This document shows positions 17,746 through 27,628 of a DNA stretch of 64,000 nucleotides, piece by piece. The notes below the pieces were generated by a model. That model saw only the letters and a program-made list of their open reading frames with translations, was not told the origin of the DNA and ran no database searches. A program made the position numbers and the translations under genes. This DNA is from Actinoallomurus sp963823735 (GTDB lineage Bacteria > Actinomycetota > Actinomycetes > Streptosporangiales > Streptosporangiaceae), in NCBI GenBank assembly GCA_963823735.1, contig CAWGMO010000001.1, positions 558,001-622,000 on the forward strand, written 5' to 3'. The stretch's first letter is position 1. Each line of letters opens with the position of its first letter.

Positions 17746-18924
17746 GTGATCCAGACCGCTCCCTCGCCGGACCAGACGCGGGCGGCGATGCGTGCCACGT
17801 ACGTCGCGTTCATCGGGGCCGGGTTCGCGTTCGCGAGCTGGGCCGCGCGCATCCCTCAGGTCCGTGACCGTCTGCATCTGACGCCGGCCGAGCTCGGGCT
17901 GGTGCTGCTCGCGATCGCGGCCGGTTCGGTCGTGGCGCTGCCGCTGTCGGGGCCGGTGCTCACGCGGCTCGGGTCGCGGCGCACCGTGGCGGCGATGGCG
18001 TCGCTGCTCACGGTCGGGCTCATCGTCGCCGCGGTCGGGTTCCTGTCGGCGTGCTGCCCGTCGTGGTCGGGCTGTTCCTCATCGGTTTCGCGAACGGCGC
18101 CTGGGACGTCGCGATGAACGTCCAGGGGGCGCGCGTCGAGCAGCAGCTCGGGCGGTCGATCATGTCGCGGTTCCACGCCGGGTTCAGCCTGGGTACGGTC
18201 GCGGGGGCGCTCATCGGCGCGGGCATGGTCGCGCTGCGGGTGCCCGTCACCGCGCATCTGGTCGGCGCGGCGGTGCTGCTGGGGCTGGTGGTGCCGGTCT
18301 CGGTGCGGTGGTTCGTACCCGACCGCGACGACGACGCGGGTGCCGAGACGGGGGCGAGCTGGACCGCCTGGACGGAGCCTCGCACCCTGTTCATCGGGCT
18401 GTTCGTGCTCGCGTTCGCGTTCGCCGAGGGGACCGGCAACGACTGGATCAGCGTGGCCCTCATCGACGGGACGTCACGTGCCGGCCACGGTCGGCACGCT
18501 CGGGTTCGCGGTGTTCCTCGCCGCGATGACGACGGGCCGCTGGTTCGGGCCCGGGCTCCTGGACCGGTACGGGCGCGTCGCCGTGATCCGTGCGCTGGCC
18601 GTGCTGGCCCTGGTCGGGCTGGTGCTGTTCGTGTTCGGGCCGTCCACGCCCGTCGCGTTCGCCGGGGCCGTGCTGTGGGGGTGCGGCACCTCGCTGGGGT
18701 TCCCGGTCGGGATGAGCGCGGGCGCCGACGACCCGGCGCGCGCGGCGTCGCGCGTCAGCGTGGTCGCCTCGATCGGCTACTGCGCCTTCCTCGGCGGGCC
18801 GCCGCTCATCGGGTTCCTCGGCGAGCGGTTCACGGTGTTGAAGGCGCTCACGGCCGTCGCCGTACTGCTCGCCCTCGCGGCCCTCATCACCGGGAACATC
18901 AGGCCGCTGGAGAAAGCGGACTAG
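17746..18924 (+). pseudogene. MFS transporter with two compensating frameshifts
   Basis: Joined across two frame changes this is a complete 12-helix MFS carrier of about 392 residues. It runs from FASWAARIPQVRDRLHLTPA at the start, through GFANGAWDVAMNVQGARVEQ, to TVGTLGFAVFLAAMTTGRWF and FPVGMSAGADDP. This is the FucP/YbjJ-like group. The frame drops one base near 18047 (before LPVVVGLFLI) and gains one near 18475 (before VPATVGTLG), so the ends are again in register. No other defect is seen, which points to read errors rather than decay. The GTG start at 17746 follows GAAAGG. The four last bases overlap the LLM gene end. Confidence 0.8.
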
Positions 18925-19771
18925 AACGGCGGCCCCTGCTCGACGCGGCGCAGGACCGGGTCCAGTTTGTCCAGGTCGTCGCCGCTCTGGAGCTGCCGTT
19001 CGTCCCACCACGTGGCGCCGGCGTCGACGCAGCGGGCCGATAACGTCGCGTGCCTTCGCGGGGTCTGCGGGCTGACACCGCCGAGCGACGAACTCGAAGG
19101 GGGCGTCGCGGTCCAAGGGGCGTACGCCACCAGGTCCCGCACCTCTGGGCGTCCGGGACCTGCCCATGCCGGGCTGAGGCGAACAGCGGGACGGCGCCGT
19201 CCCAGCGGGCGGCGCGGCGCATCGGGGCGCGATTCGGCCAGAAGCCGGCGATCCAGACCGGCGGGCGAGGGCGCTGGACCGTCGCGGGCAGCAGCGTCAC
19301 GTCGCGTACCTCGATAGTGCGGTCCGTCGTGGTTCACCGGCTCGCCCGACCAGTAGCGGGCCAGCAAGTCCAGGCCCTCGTCGAGACGCTCCGCGAGGAC
19401 GACCGGGTCGGTCGGGTCGCCGAAGCTGCCGTACTCGTCCTCGATCGGGCCGCCCAGGCCCGCGGCGAAGATCACCCGTCCGCCGCTGAGGGCGTCCAGG
19501 GTGGCCACCTGGCGGGCGAGCTGCTGCGGGCGGCGCCGCGCGACCGGGGTGACCAGCGTGCCGAGCCTGATCCGCGAGGTCGCGAGCGCCGCGGCGGTCA
19601 GCAGCATCCACGGGTCGCCGAACGTACGGTGACTGGCTCTTGTCGTGCACGACGTGGTCCCAGACGAACAGCGCGTCCCATCCCGCCTGCTCCGCCGCCA
19701 GCCGCCACCGTCGCGACCGTCCTGGCGTCGGCGAAGTCCCCGAAGTTCGGGATGTTGATCGAGAAGCGCAT
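18921..19771 (-). pseudogene. LLM-class (F420-dependent type) oxidoreductase broken by many frame changes
   Basis: Pieces in all three frames assemble in order into a luciferase-like monooxygenase family protein: MRFSINIPNFGDFADARTVA, AAEQAGWDALFVWDHVVHDK, TSRIRLGTLVTPVARRRPQQ, LDALSGGRVIFAAGLGGPIE, RPPVWIAGFWPNRAPMRRAA, VRDLVAYA, ADPAKARDVIGPL and finally GATWWDERQLQSGDDLDKLD. At least seven frame switches occur in 850 bases. Conserved parts are otherwise intact. Either the gene is dead or this stretch is poorly sequenced. Family members oxidise or reduce small molecules with FMN or F420. Confidence 0.75.
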
Positions 19772-19930
19772 CCCGGCATCGTGCCCCGCCGTCACGCGTG
19801 CGGGCAATCACTTCCTCCATGATCCGGTAGCGATCGTCATCGGACCTGGTAAAACGCCCCTCGAAGCGGCCGTACGGCGGCGCGGTCATGATGACGTCGC
19901 TCTCTGAGACATGACTCAAAGGAGCTCAGA

Positions 19931-20802
19931 TTGATCAAGTCGCTCGGCAAGCACGCGGTCACCGTCCTCGCGATCGGCGGCCTCGGCGCCATGGCGGCCG
20001 GGACGCCCGCACAGGCCTCCGGTTTCTCCGCCGCCTACACCTGCAACATCTCGAACGTCGGGCAGGTACCCGCCACCCTCAACGGATGGCTCTCATCGCC
20101 CGGGACGGCCTTCAGCGGCCCGTCCCGGTTCAGGCTGCACATCTCGAGCCTCAACCTGCAGTCCCCGATCCCGATCGACTCCTGGAACGCCAACGCGTGG
20201 ATCAACGTCGGCGGCGCGGAGCAGACGACGTTCCAGGTCGGGGGCGCCGGCGGCTTCGTCGCTCCGCAGGGGGCGCTCGCCGGTGACCTGGTCGGCACGT
20301 GGGCGCCGGTCGTCGGCGGAACCGACCTGCTGAGCGTCGGCGGCCTCGAGATCACCGCGAACACCGAAGGCGCCGGCACCGTACAGGTGCAGTGCGTCCC
20401 GGCCAGTGGCACGGTCGCCGAGGTCCTCAGGGTCTCCTCGCCGTACCTGGGCCGGTGGAACCGTCCCTCGGTGCCGATCTTCCACATCGGCGGCTGGTAC
20501 CACCCGGGCATGGTCCTGCACCGTCCCGTCTGGAACCACCCCGGCGGCTGGAACCGCCCCGGCCGTCCCGGCGGCTGGAACCGACCTGGTGAGCCCAACC
20601 GACCCGGCGGCTGGAACCGACCCGGTGAGCCGAACCACCCCGGCGGCTGGAACCGGCCCGGTGAGCCGAACCACCCGGGCGGCTGGAACCGGCCCGGTGA
20701 GCCCAGCCATCCGGTGGCGCGCCGAACCACCACGACGGTCCGCCGAACCACCACGACGGTCCGCCGAACCACCACGACGGTCCGCCGAACCACCACCGCT
20801 AG
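19931..20802 (+). CDS. Secreted protein with Trp/Pro and Asn/His repeats (one frame change near 20713)
   Basis: A TTG start at 19931 follows AAGGAG. Residues 1-29 form a signal peptide ending in AQA. A mature domain of about 130 residues with two cysteines follows, then about five tandem 12-residue repeats of the type GGWNRPGEPNHP. As printed, the frame then reads RRTTTTV repeats and runs on to 20926. If one G is restored in CCGGTGG at about 20713, the same 21-base repeats read PPNHHDG four times and stop at TAG 20800-20802, just before a perfect terminator palindrome. I therefore prefer the Asn/His-rich ending. It is probably a wall- or surface-exposed protein, perhaps metal-binding. Confidence 0.7.
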
Positions 20803-20810
20803 CCGCACTC

Positions 20811-20848
20811 CGTACGGGGGCGGGCGCGATCGCGCCCGCCCCCGTACG
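20811..20848 (+). terminator. Perfect 38-base palindrome
   Basis: Two 19-base arms beginning CGTACGGGGGCGGGCGCGA meet without a loop, 8 bases after the TAG that ends the corrected repeat protein. There is no T-tract, as is common in actinobacteria. Confidence 0.75.
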
Positions 20849-21016
20849 CGTATGACGACCGGCCCCGGCGGGCCGCACACCTTCCACGGTTTCCCACCAC
20901 CGATCCGCCGCCCGGCGGTCCCCTGACTTTCGTGGGTTTCCGCGCCCTAAAGGATCTTCCCTCGGAACGCGCGGTGAACTACGTTCTTGCCGACCCACGA
21001 GCCAGGAGTCCGCAAA

Positions 21017-23768
21017 ATGCGTAACTCGGTACGTTCCGCCCTAGCCGCGACCGCGGCCGTAATCGGCGTGGCGGCGTCGACACTTCCGGCGAATGCCGAA
21101 CCCGGCCATCGCTCCGGGGCGCTTCATTCCCTCCGCGGCCCCGTCACGGACGAGAACTTCTATTTCCTGATGGCGGACCGTTTCAAGAACGGCAGCACCG
21201 CCAATGACACGGGCGGCCTCGGCGACGACCGGCTCGTGTCCGGCTTCGACCCGGCCGACAAGGGCTTCTACGAAGGCGGCGACCTCAAGGGTGTCGCGTC
21301 GAAGCTCGACTACATCCAGGGCCTCGGGACGAACGCGATCTGGCTGACCCCCAGTTTCAAGAACAAGGCGGTCCAGGCTCGAAGACGGCCCGTCCGCGGG
21401 CTACCACGGGTACTGGATCACCGACTTCACACAGATCGACCCGCACCTCGGCACGAACGACGACCTGGCCGCGCTGGTGAAGGCCGCGCACAAGCGCGGG
21501 ATGAAGGTCTTCTTCGACATCATCACCAACCACACCGCGGACGTCATCGGCTACAAGCAGGGCGGGCGCACGGCGTACGTCTCCAAGGACCAGAAGCCGT
21601 ACCTCACCGCCGACGGAAAGGCGTTCGACGACCGCGACTACGCGGGCACGTCGAAGTTCCCCGCCATGGACCCGGCGAAGTCGTTCCCGTACACGCCGGT
21701 GCTCGACGACAGCGAGAAGACCTGAAAGTGCCGGACTGGCTCAACGACGTGAGCCTGTACCACAACCGCGGGAACACGACCTTCACCGGCGAGGACGCCC
21801 AGTACGGCGACTTCTTCGGGCTCGACGACCTGATGACCGAGAACCCGCGCGTGGTGAGCGGCTTGACCGACATCTACGAGAAGTGGATTAAGGACTTCGG
21901 CATCGACGGCTTCCGCATCGACACGATGAAGCACGTCAACTGACGAGTTCTGGCAGAGTTCGGCCCGGCGCATCGTGCAGTACGCGCGTGAGCACGGCAA
22001 GCCGGACTTCTTCATGTTCGGCGAGGTCGCTCTCGACGGCAGCGACACCGCGGCGAAGAGTTCACCTCGCACTACACGACGCACGACCAGATGCAGGCGG
22101 TGCTCGACTTCCCGTTCCAGGACGCCGCGCGCAATTTCGCGTCCAAGAGCAAGGACAACACCGCGCTCGCGCAGTTCTTCCAGAACGACGACTGGTACAC
22201 CGACGCGGACTCCAACGTGTACGAGCTGCCGACGTTCCTCGGCAACCACGACATGGGGCGCGTCGGCTACTTCCTGAACACCGACAACCCCGGTGCCAAG
22301 GACGCGGACCTCGTCGCCCGCGACAAGCTCGCGCACGAGCTCATGTACTTCTCGCGCGGCAACCCGGTCGTCTACTACGGCGACGAACAGGGCTTCACCG
22401 GCGGCGGGCGGCGACAAGCTCGCGCGGCAGTCGATGTTCGCCAGCAAGGTGCCCGAATACCTCAAGGACGACCTGCTCGGCACCGACTCGACGCACGCGG
22501 TCGACAATTTCAACCCGGACCACCCGCTCTACCGTACGATCAGCGACCTCGCAGCGATCACCAAGCGGAACCCGGCGCTGCGCGACGGCGCGGAGCAGGT
22601 CCGGTACGCCTCCAACGGGCCCGGCGTGTTCGCCTTCTCGCGCACCGACCGTAAGCAGCAGCGCGAATACGTCGTGGCGCTGAACAACGGCACGACCGCT
22701 CAGTCGGCGTCCATTCCCACCTACGTCTCGAACCGCGGTTTCCAGAAGGTGTACGGCGACGGCGCCTCCACGCTGCGCAGCAAGGGCGACCGTACGCTCG
22801 ACGTGACGGTGCCGCCGCTCTCGGCGGTGGTGTATCTCGCGGACGGCCGCATCCCGGCGTCGCACGCGGCTCCGGGCATCCGGCTCGACCAGCCCGCGGC
22901 GTCATCGGCGTCACGCGGCCGCATGCACGTCTCCGCCCAGGTCACGGGCTCCTCGTTCAACGAGGTGACCTTCCAGGCCAAGGTCGGCAACGGGCCGTGG
23001 CGCTCGATCGGCACCGACGACTCCGCGCCGTACCAGGTGTTCCACGACACGAGCGGCTACCGGACGGGCACGCCCATCCGCTACCGCGCCGTGGTGCTCG
23101 ACAACGCGGGCCACACGCGCTGGAGCGACAGCCGGTCGGCCTCCGTCGCGGCGCCGACGGTCACCATGACCGCGCCGAAGGACGGCGGAACGGTCACGAA
23201 CATCGACCCGGTGACCGTCCAGGCCACCGTGGACCCGGAGCGGGCGACGCAGTCGGTGAGGTTCGAGCGCAGCGTCAGCGGCGGCGCGTGGACCCCGCTC
23301 GGCACGGACACGTCCTCGCCGGACTACACGATCACGGACGACGTCGCGAAGCTGCCGCTGGGCACGTCGGTGCGGTACCGCGCGACGCTGGTCGAGGCGG
23401 GCTACGCCCCGGTGGTCAGCGCCCCGATCACGGTCACCACCGCGGAGCCGCAGCCGGCCCGCGACCACGTGACGCTGGCCGGGTCGCTCCAGTCGGAGGC
23501 CGGCTGCGCGGCCGACTGGGACCCCGCCTGCGCGGAGAGCCGCCTGGCCTTCGACAAGACCGACGGCCAGTGGCACGCCACCTTCACGCTGCCCGCCGGT
23601 GACTACGACTGGAAGATCGCGATCAACGACTCGTGGGATGAGAACTACGGCTCCGGCGGCGCCTCGGGCGGCGAGAACCTGAAGCTGAGCGTCCCGTCGG
23701 GCGGCGCGAAGTACCGCTTCACCTGGAACCAGGTCACGCACGTCCCGTCCGTCGACCCGGCTTCCTAG
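21017..23768 (+). pseudogene. Secreted GH13 alpha-amylase/pullulanase-type enzyme, frame interrupted five times
   Basis: After a signal peptide (residues 1-31, ending ANA) comes a GH13 barrel with its conserved regions in order. These are VFFDIITNHTADV, GFRIDTMKHV (nucleophile Asp), FMFGEV (acid Glu) and FLGNHDMGR (transition-state Asp). A C-terminal amylase beta domain, two Ig-like modules and a final module (HVTLAGSLQSEAGCAADWDP with DYDWKIAINDSWDENYG) of the pullulanase X25 type follow. Frames change near 21375, 21720, 21940, 22060 and 22405, alternating one extra and one missing base. Everything downstream of 22410 is intact. The enzyme would degrade starch or glycogen outside the cell. 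AGGAG precedes the ATG at 21017. Confidence 0.85.
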
Positions 23769-23775
23769 CTGTTCC

Positions 23776-23811
23776 GTCGTGGTCGCCCTCCTCCCGGGGG
23801 GCGGCCACGAC
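23776..23811. terminator. Bidirectional hairpin between amylase and lysozyme genes
   Basis: GTCGTGG and CGCCC pair with GGGCG and CCACGAC (one mismatch) around a short loop, filling the gap between two convergent genes. Confidence 0.7.
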
Positions 23812-24611
23812 TATTTCGCGAGCAGGCTCTTGTAGACCGTCGAGGACCTGATGTAGTCCTCATCGCCGTACGTGCCCCGGTCGGTCCACTGCCAGACCGT
23901 GTACGACGTCCACGCCGACGGGATAGGGACCTTGCCGGCGCTCGCCTTGTGGTCGTTGACCCACAGCGGATAGGTGGCGCCGAACACGCTGCCGGGCTTG
24001 GCGCCCGCGTTCCCGGTGCAGGCGATCCACCAGTCGCGGAACGTGTTGATGACCGCGTGCCGGCCCGTACGCGCGTGGTACTCGTGCAGGAAGTCGCTGA
24101 TCCAGGAGTTCATCGCGCTGTGGCTCAGGCCGTAGCACTGGTCCGTGCCGTACGGGTTCTTCTCGATGTCGAGTACGCCCGGGAGGGTGTGGCCGTCGGC
24201 TTTTCCTCCGCCGCCGTGGGCGACGAAATAGTCGGCCTGCGCCTTTCCCGTCGAGGTGTTCGGAGTGGCGTAGTGGTACGCGCCGTGGGTCATTCCCACA
24301 CTCGTGGCGCCCGCGTACTGGGCGGAGAAGGTGGAGCTCGTGTACTTCGTGCCCTCGGTCGCCTTCACGTACGCGAACTTGGCGCCGCCGGCCTTCACCG
24401 TGTTCCAGTTCATCTTCGGCTGGTAGGCGCTGACGTCGATGCCGAGGATCAGGCCCTTCGGAATGGCGGCGGGGCGGATGACGGCATCCTGCGGACGGGC
24501 CGGCGCGCCCGCCTCCGGCCGCATTCCCGGGTGGGTCGGCGCCAGTTGAGAGCAGGCGGTCAGGGCCGTTCCCGTGGCAATGACGGTGAGAAGAACGCGG
24601 GGCGTCCGCAC
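23811..24611 (-). CDS. GH25 lysozyme (muramidase), lipoprotein
   Basis: Residues 1-20 are a signal with the lipobox LTAC, so the enzyme is probably lipid-anchored. The GH25 domain starts at ILGIDVSAYQPKMNW (catalytic Asp region). It continues through FAYVKATEGTKYTSSTF, GAYHYATP and LPGVLDIEKNPYG (acidic catalytic pair), and ends with YTVWQWTDRG. It cleaves the beta-1,4 bond between MurNAc and GlcNAc of peptidoglycan. I prefer the GTG at 24611, seven bases after AAGGAG, over the GTG at 24617, which is too close. The gene is single. Confidence 0.92.
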   Translation of the reverse strand: MRTPRVLLTVIATGTALTACSQLAPTHPGMRPEAGAPARPQDAVIRPAAIPKGLILGIDVSAYQPKMNWNTVKAGGAKFAYVKATEGTKYTSSTFSAQYAGATSVGMTHGAYHYATPNTSTGKAQADYFVAHGGGGKADGHTLPGVLDIEKNPYGTDQCYGLSHSAMNSWISDFLHEYHARTGRHAVINTFRDWWIACTGNAGAKPGSVFGATYPLWVNDHKASAGKVPIPSAWTSYTVWQWTDRGTYGDEDYIRSSTVYKSLLAK

Positions 24612-24667
24612 GGACACGCTCCTTCTGGGGGGATACGCGAGGCGCTCAGCCTAGCGCTCGCGATGAT

Positions 24668-25060
24668 CTACACCGCTACGAAGGAAACCCGCAATTCCTC
24701 GCGCCGGCCGAATCTGCCGAAGTCCGAACCGATGATGTCCTGAATTCGCCGGAGGTCGTCGGAGGTGGCGGCCTCGACGCGTACGGTCAGCGTGGTCTCC
24801 GAGGCGTCGAGAACGCACCGGCCCGACGCGCCGAAGTGAATGGTGCCGTGCGTCTCCGACCATTCCGTTCCGGCGCCCATCGCGTACGCGTGCTCGCACA
24901 GGTGCGTCAGATACCGGCTCGCGTGGTCGGTCTCGACGCGGGCCTCGGCGGTCGCCGGTCGCGTGAGCGCGACCAGCCAGGCATGGGCGTCGCCTGAGGC
25001 GATCTCGATGGTGGACGGCGCCGTGATCGTGGACAGCGGTACGAGGCGGTCGGCGGTCAT
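24668..25060 (-). CDS. DUF2218 domain-containing protein
   Basis: This 130-residue protein matches the DUF2218 family, small proteins of unknown role often found near iron or siderophore genes. Visible features are the N-terminal segment with ARVETDHASRYLTHLCEHA and the C-terminal strand-helix pair LTVRVEAATSDDLRRIQDII, followed by LRVSFV. No iron-related gene is adjacent here. The start ATG is clear. It is divergent from the DUF2268 fragment. Confidence 0.8.
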   Translation of the reverse strand: MTADRLVPLSTITAPSTIEIASGDAHAWLVALTRPATAEARVETDHASRYLTHLCEHAYAMGAGTEWSETHGTIHFGASGRCVLDASETTLTVRVEAATSDDLRRIQDIIGSDFGRFGRREELRVSFVAV

Positions 25061-25077
25061 CCGCCCTGCTTCAGTTC

Positions 25078-25386
25078 ATGGTTTCCGAAGGCCTCGCGAC
25101 GGATTTCTCCGACGCGACCTCCCCCGGCCCTCCGTCCCCGTGGGTCCACCAGTTCGGCGCGTCGCAGGAGTGCACCCTGTGGAAGAAGGCACGGCCGCTG
25201 CTCGGGCAGACGGGCCTGTACGAGGAGTGGATCACCGCCGGAGGCGACGAGCCCGCACGTATCGGCTACGCGATCGGCTCTCACATCGTCAGCGGCTACC
25301 TGAGCCACCACCCGGGCACGAGCTGGCCCGCGATGACCAGGATGAAGGCCGACGAGGTCTTCGCGGGCAGCCATTACCAGCCGTAG
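25078..25386 (+). pseudogene. DUF2268 putative zinc-protease fragment (C-terminal part)
   Basis: The 102-residue frame contains only the end of a DUF2268 protein: YEEWITAGGDEPARIGYAIG, SHIVSGYLSHHPGTSW and ADEVFAG. Family members have about 190-270 residues, and their HExxH zinc motif lies in the missing N-terminal part. The first 18 bases separate it from the divergent DUF2218 gene, so the 5' end was probably lost when the region was rearranged. It abuts the next, convergent gene with no gap. Confidence 0.65.
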
Positions 25387-26352
25387 CTAGGGCGCGAGCA
25401 GTGACTCGGCGACGGCCGTGCGGGCGTAGAGGACGGAGCGGCCGGCGCGGTGGGCGCTGACCATTCCGGCGCCGCGTAGTGCGGTGAGGTGCTGCGACAC
25501 CCCGGCGGCGGAGATTCCCGTACGGCGGGCCAGGTCGGTGGTCGACGCCGGGGCGGAAAGCTCGGAAAGGATGACGGTGCGGGAGCGGCCGAGGACGGCG
25601 GCGATCGCGTCGGCGCGGAGAACGGGGCGGTGGGCCCACAGCGTGCCGGTGCCACGGGCGGGATAGGCGAGTTGCGGGGGTTCCGGAGGCCGGGACCACG
25701 TCAGGACCTGGACGACGAACGCCGACGGGACCAGGATCAGCCCCGGCCCGGTCGCGTCGCGGGAGACGCCGCACTGGCGGCGCACCATGCGCAGCGTGTT
25801 GTCGCCCCAGCTCAGCGACGCGTGCAGGTCGTTGAAGAGATGGCCCGCGCCGTGCTCGGCGACCTGGCGGGCGCGGTGGAAGACGTCCGCGTCGAGTAGC
25901 GCGTGGAGTTTCGCCCAGTACGGGGCCAGCGCCAGTTCCCAGTACGTCTCGATCTCCTCGGTGACGCGGCCGAGGCGGGCGGCCGGGTCCGTGCGCAGTG
26001 CCTGGCAGCGAGGGCCGTCACGGCCGAGCATGTCGAGGTCGGCGCGTACGTGGGCGGCCGGGGTCGCGCGGATGGCGGCCAGCTCGGCCGCCAGCGACGG
26101 GTGCGGGTCGCGCGGGAGCGGGGTGAGGAAGTCGGGCAGATAGTCCGTGGCCGGGATGAGCTCGGCGAGCCAGCCCGAGTCGAGGCCGGCGGCGGCGACC
26201 CGCGGGCGTACCTGCTCGATCCACGGCCCGTGCACCGGATGCGCGGCGCCCGACACCAGCAGGCGGAAGCTGGCGGCGATCTCCCACATCGGCGAGACGG
26301 CGAACCTCGTGAGCGCCAGGTCGTCGGCGGAGAAGGCCAGCTCGGACAGCAT
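25387..26352 (-). CDS. ArsR-type transcriptional regulator with DUF5937
   Basis: A 321-residue regulator. Residues 1-240 belong to the DUF5937 domain (LAFSADDLALTRFAVSPMWE at the start). The C-terminal 75 residues are a winged helix of ArsR type: VILSELSAPASTTDLARRTG and ISAAGVSQHLTALRGAGMVS. It is divergent from an MFS gene with 70 bases between the starts. That gap carries two direct GGATTCGG copies (26364-26371 and 26412-26419). It most likely controls the transporter and itself. Confidence 0.85.
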   Translation of the reverse strand: MLSELAFSADDLALTRFAVSPMWEIAASFRLLVSGAAHPVHGPWIEQVRPRVAAAGLDSGWLAELIPATDYLPDFLTPLPRDPHPSLAAELAAIRATPAAHVRADLDMLGRDGPRCQALRTDPAARLGRVTEEIETYWELALAPYWAKLHALLDADVFHRARQVAEHGAGHLFNDLHASLSWGDNTLRMVRRQCGVSRDATGPGLILVPSAFVVQVLTWSRPPEPPQLAYPARGTGTLWAHRPVLRADAIAAVLGRSRTVILSELSAPASTTDLARRTGISAAGVSQHLTALRGAGMVSAHRAGRSVLYARTAVAESLLAP

Positions 26353-26422
26353 GTACGCCCCGTGGATTCGGTCTGAGCTTAATCAATGGCTCTGATCGTA
26401 CGCGCCCCGCAGGATTCGGACC

Positions 26423-27628
26423 ATGCGCTCCACCTTCGGCGGCCTGCCACGCACCGCCTGGATCATTTTCGCCGGAACCGTGGTGAACCGGCTCGGATAC
26501 GTCGTCACCCCCTTTCTCGTCTTCTACCTCGGGTCGCGCGGCATCCAGACGAAGCAGGTCCCGTACGTGCTGGGCGCGCTGGGCGCCGGCAACCTGATCG
26601 GCCCCATGGCCGGCGGCCTGCTCGCCGACCGCCTGGGCCGGCGCCCGACGATGCTGATCGGCCTCGTGGGCACGGCCGTCGCGCAGGGCCTGCTGTACGC
26701 CGCGCCCGGCGTGCTCACGATGGCGCTCGCCGCCGTCCTTCTCAGCGGCGCGGGCACCATGGTCGGCCCGGCGGCGGGCGCGCTGATGACCGACGCGGTG
26801 ACGAGCGAACGGCGGCGTGCGGCGTTCTCGCTGTTCCACTGGGCGGTCAACATCGGCACGGCGGTGGCCGGGATGCTCGGCGGGTTCCTGGCCGTGCACG
26901 GGTACGGCCTGCTGTTCGCGGTGGACGCGGCGACGTCGCTGAGCTTCGCCGTCATCGTGGTCGCGCTGCTGCCCGGCGGGCGGGGCGGCAGCGGCGGTGC
27001 CGTGACGGGCGGCTCCGGGTACGGGGTGGTGTTCCGCGACCCGCTGATGCGGGTGCTGCTGCCGCTGTTCGGCATCGCGCTGATGATCTACTCGTTCACC
27101 GAGGTCTGCCTGCCGCTGGCCATCCGCGACCACGGCCTGTCCGCGACCACGCTCGGCGTGATGGCCACGCTGAACGCGGTCCTGGTCGTGGTCCTGCAAC
27201 CGGTCGCGACGAACGTCCTGGCCCGCTTCCCGCAGATCCCGGTGTACGTGGGGGCCAGCGTGCTGGTCGCCACCGGCATCGCGCTGACCGGTGTGGCCCA
27301 CGACGTGTGGACGTACGGCGCGACCGTCGTGCTCTGGTCGGCCGGCGAGGCGACGGTCGGCGGCATCCCCGGCGGCATCATCGCGGGCCTCGCGCCCGAC
27401 CACGCGCGTGGCCGCTACCAGGGCAGCTTCCAGTGGGCCTGGGGCGTCGCCCGGTTCGCGGCCCTCGCCATCGGCACCGCCGCGTACGCCGGCCTCGGCC
27501 CGGGGGTGGTGTGGTGGTTCAGCGCGGTCGCGGGGGTCGGCTCCGCCCTCGGCGTGGGCGCCCTCGGTCCGGCGATCAGCCGCCGGACGGCCGCCCCGGT
27601 CCTCGTTCCCGAACCGGCGGCCGTCTGA
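26423..27628 (+). CDS. MFS transporter (probable drug or metabolite exporter)
   Basis: A 401-residue, 12-helix major facilitator. The helix 2-3 loop motif A is GLLADRLGRRPTM and the helix 5 region is GGFLAVHGYGLLFAVDAATS. A shorter cytoplasmic loop with a Gly-rich stretch (GGRGGSGGAVTGG) separates the halves. This is the MDR type common beside ArsR/DUF5937 regulators. The substrate is unknown. Its end overlaps the convergent CGNR gene by 53 bases. Confidence 0.88.
   Translation: MRSTFGGLPRTAWIIFAGTVVNRLGYVVTPFLVFYLGSRGIQTKQVPYVLGALGAGNLIGPMAGGLLADRLGRRPTMLIGLVGTAVAQGLLYAAPGVLTMALAAVLLSGAGTMVGPAAGALMTDAVTSERRRAAFSLFHWAVNIGTAVAGMLGGFLAVHGYGLLFAVDAATSLSFAVIVVALLPGGRGGSGGAVTGGSGYGVVFRDPLMRVLLPLFGIALMIYSFTEVCLPLAIRDHGLSATTLGVMATLNAVLVVVLQPVATNVLARFPQIPVYVGASVLVATGIALTGVAHDVWTYGATVVLWSAGEATVGGIPGGIIAGLAPDHARGRYQGSFQWAWGVARFAALAIGTAAYAGLGPGVVWWFSAVAGVGSALGVGALGPAISRRTAAPVLVPEPAAV

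Noticed and set aside
19772..19919. Coding-looking minus-strand stretch (MTAPPYGRFEGRFTRS) upstream of the LLM gene
   Set aside because: Codon bias is plausible but no family is recognisable and the LLM start at 19771 fits relatives; kept only as a possible N-terminal fragment.
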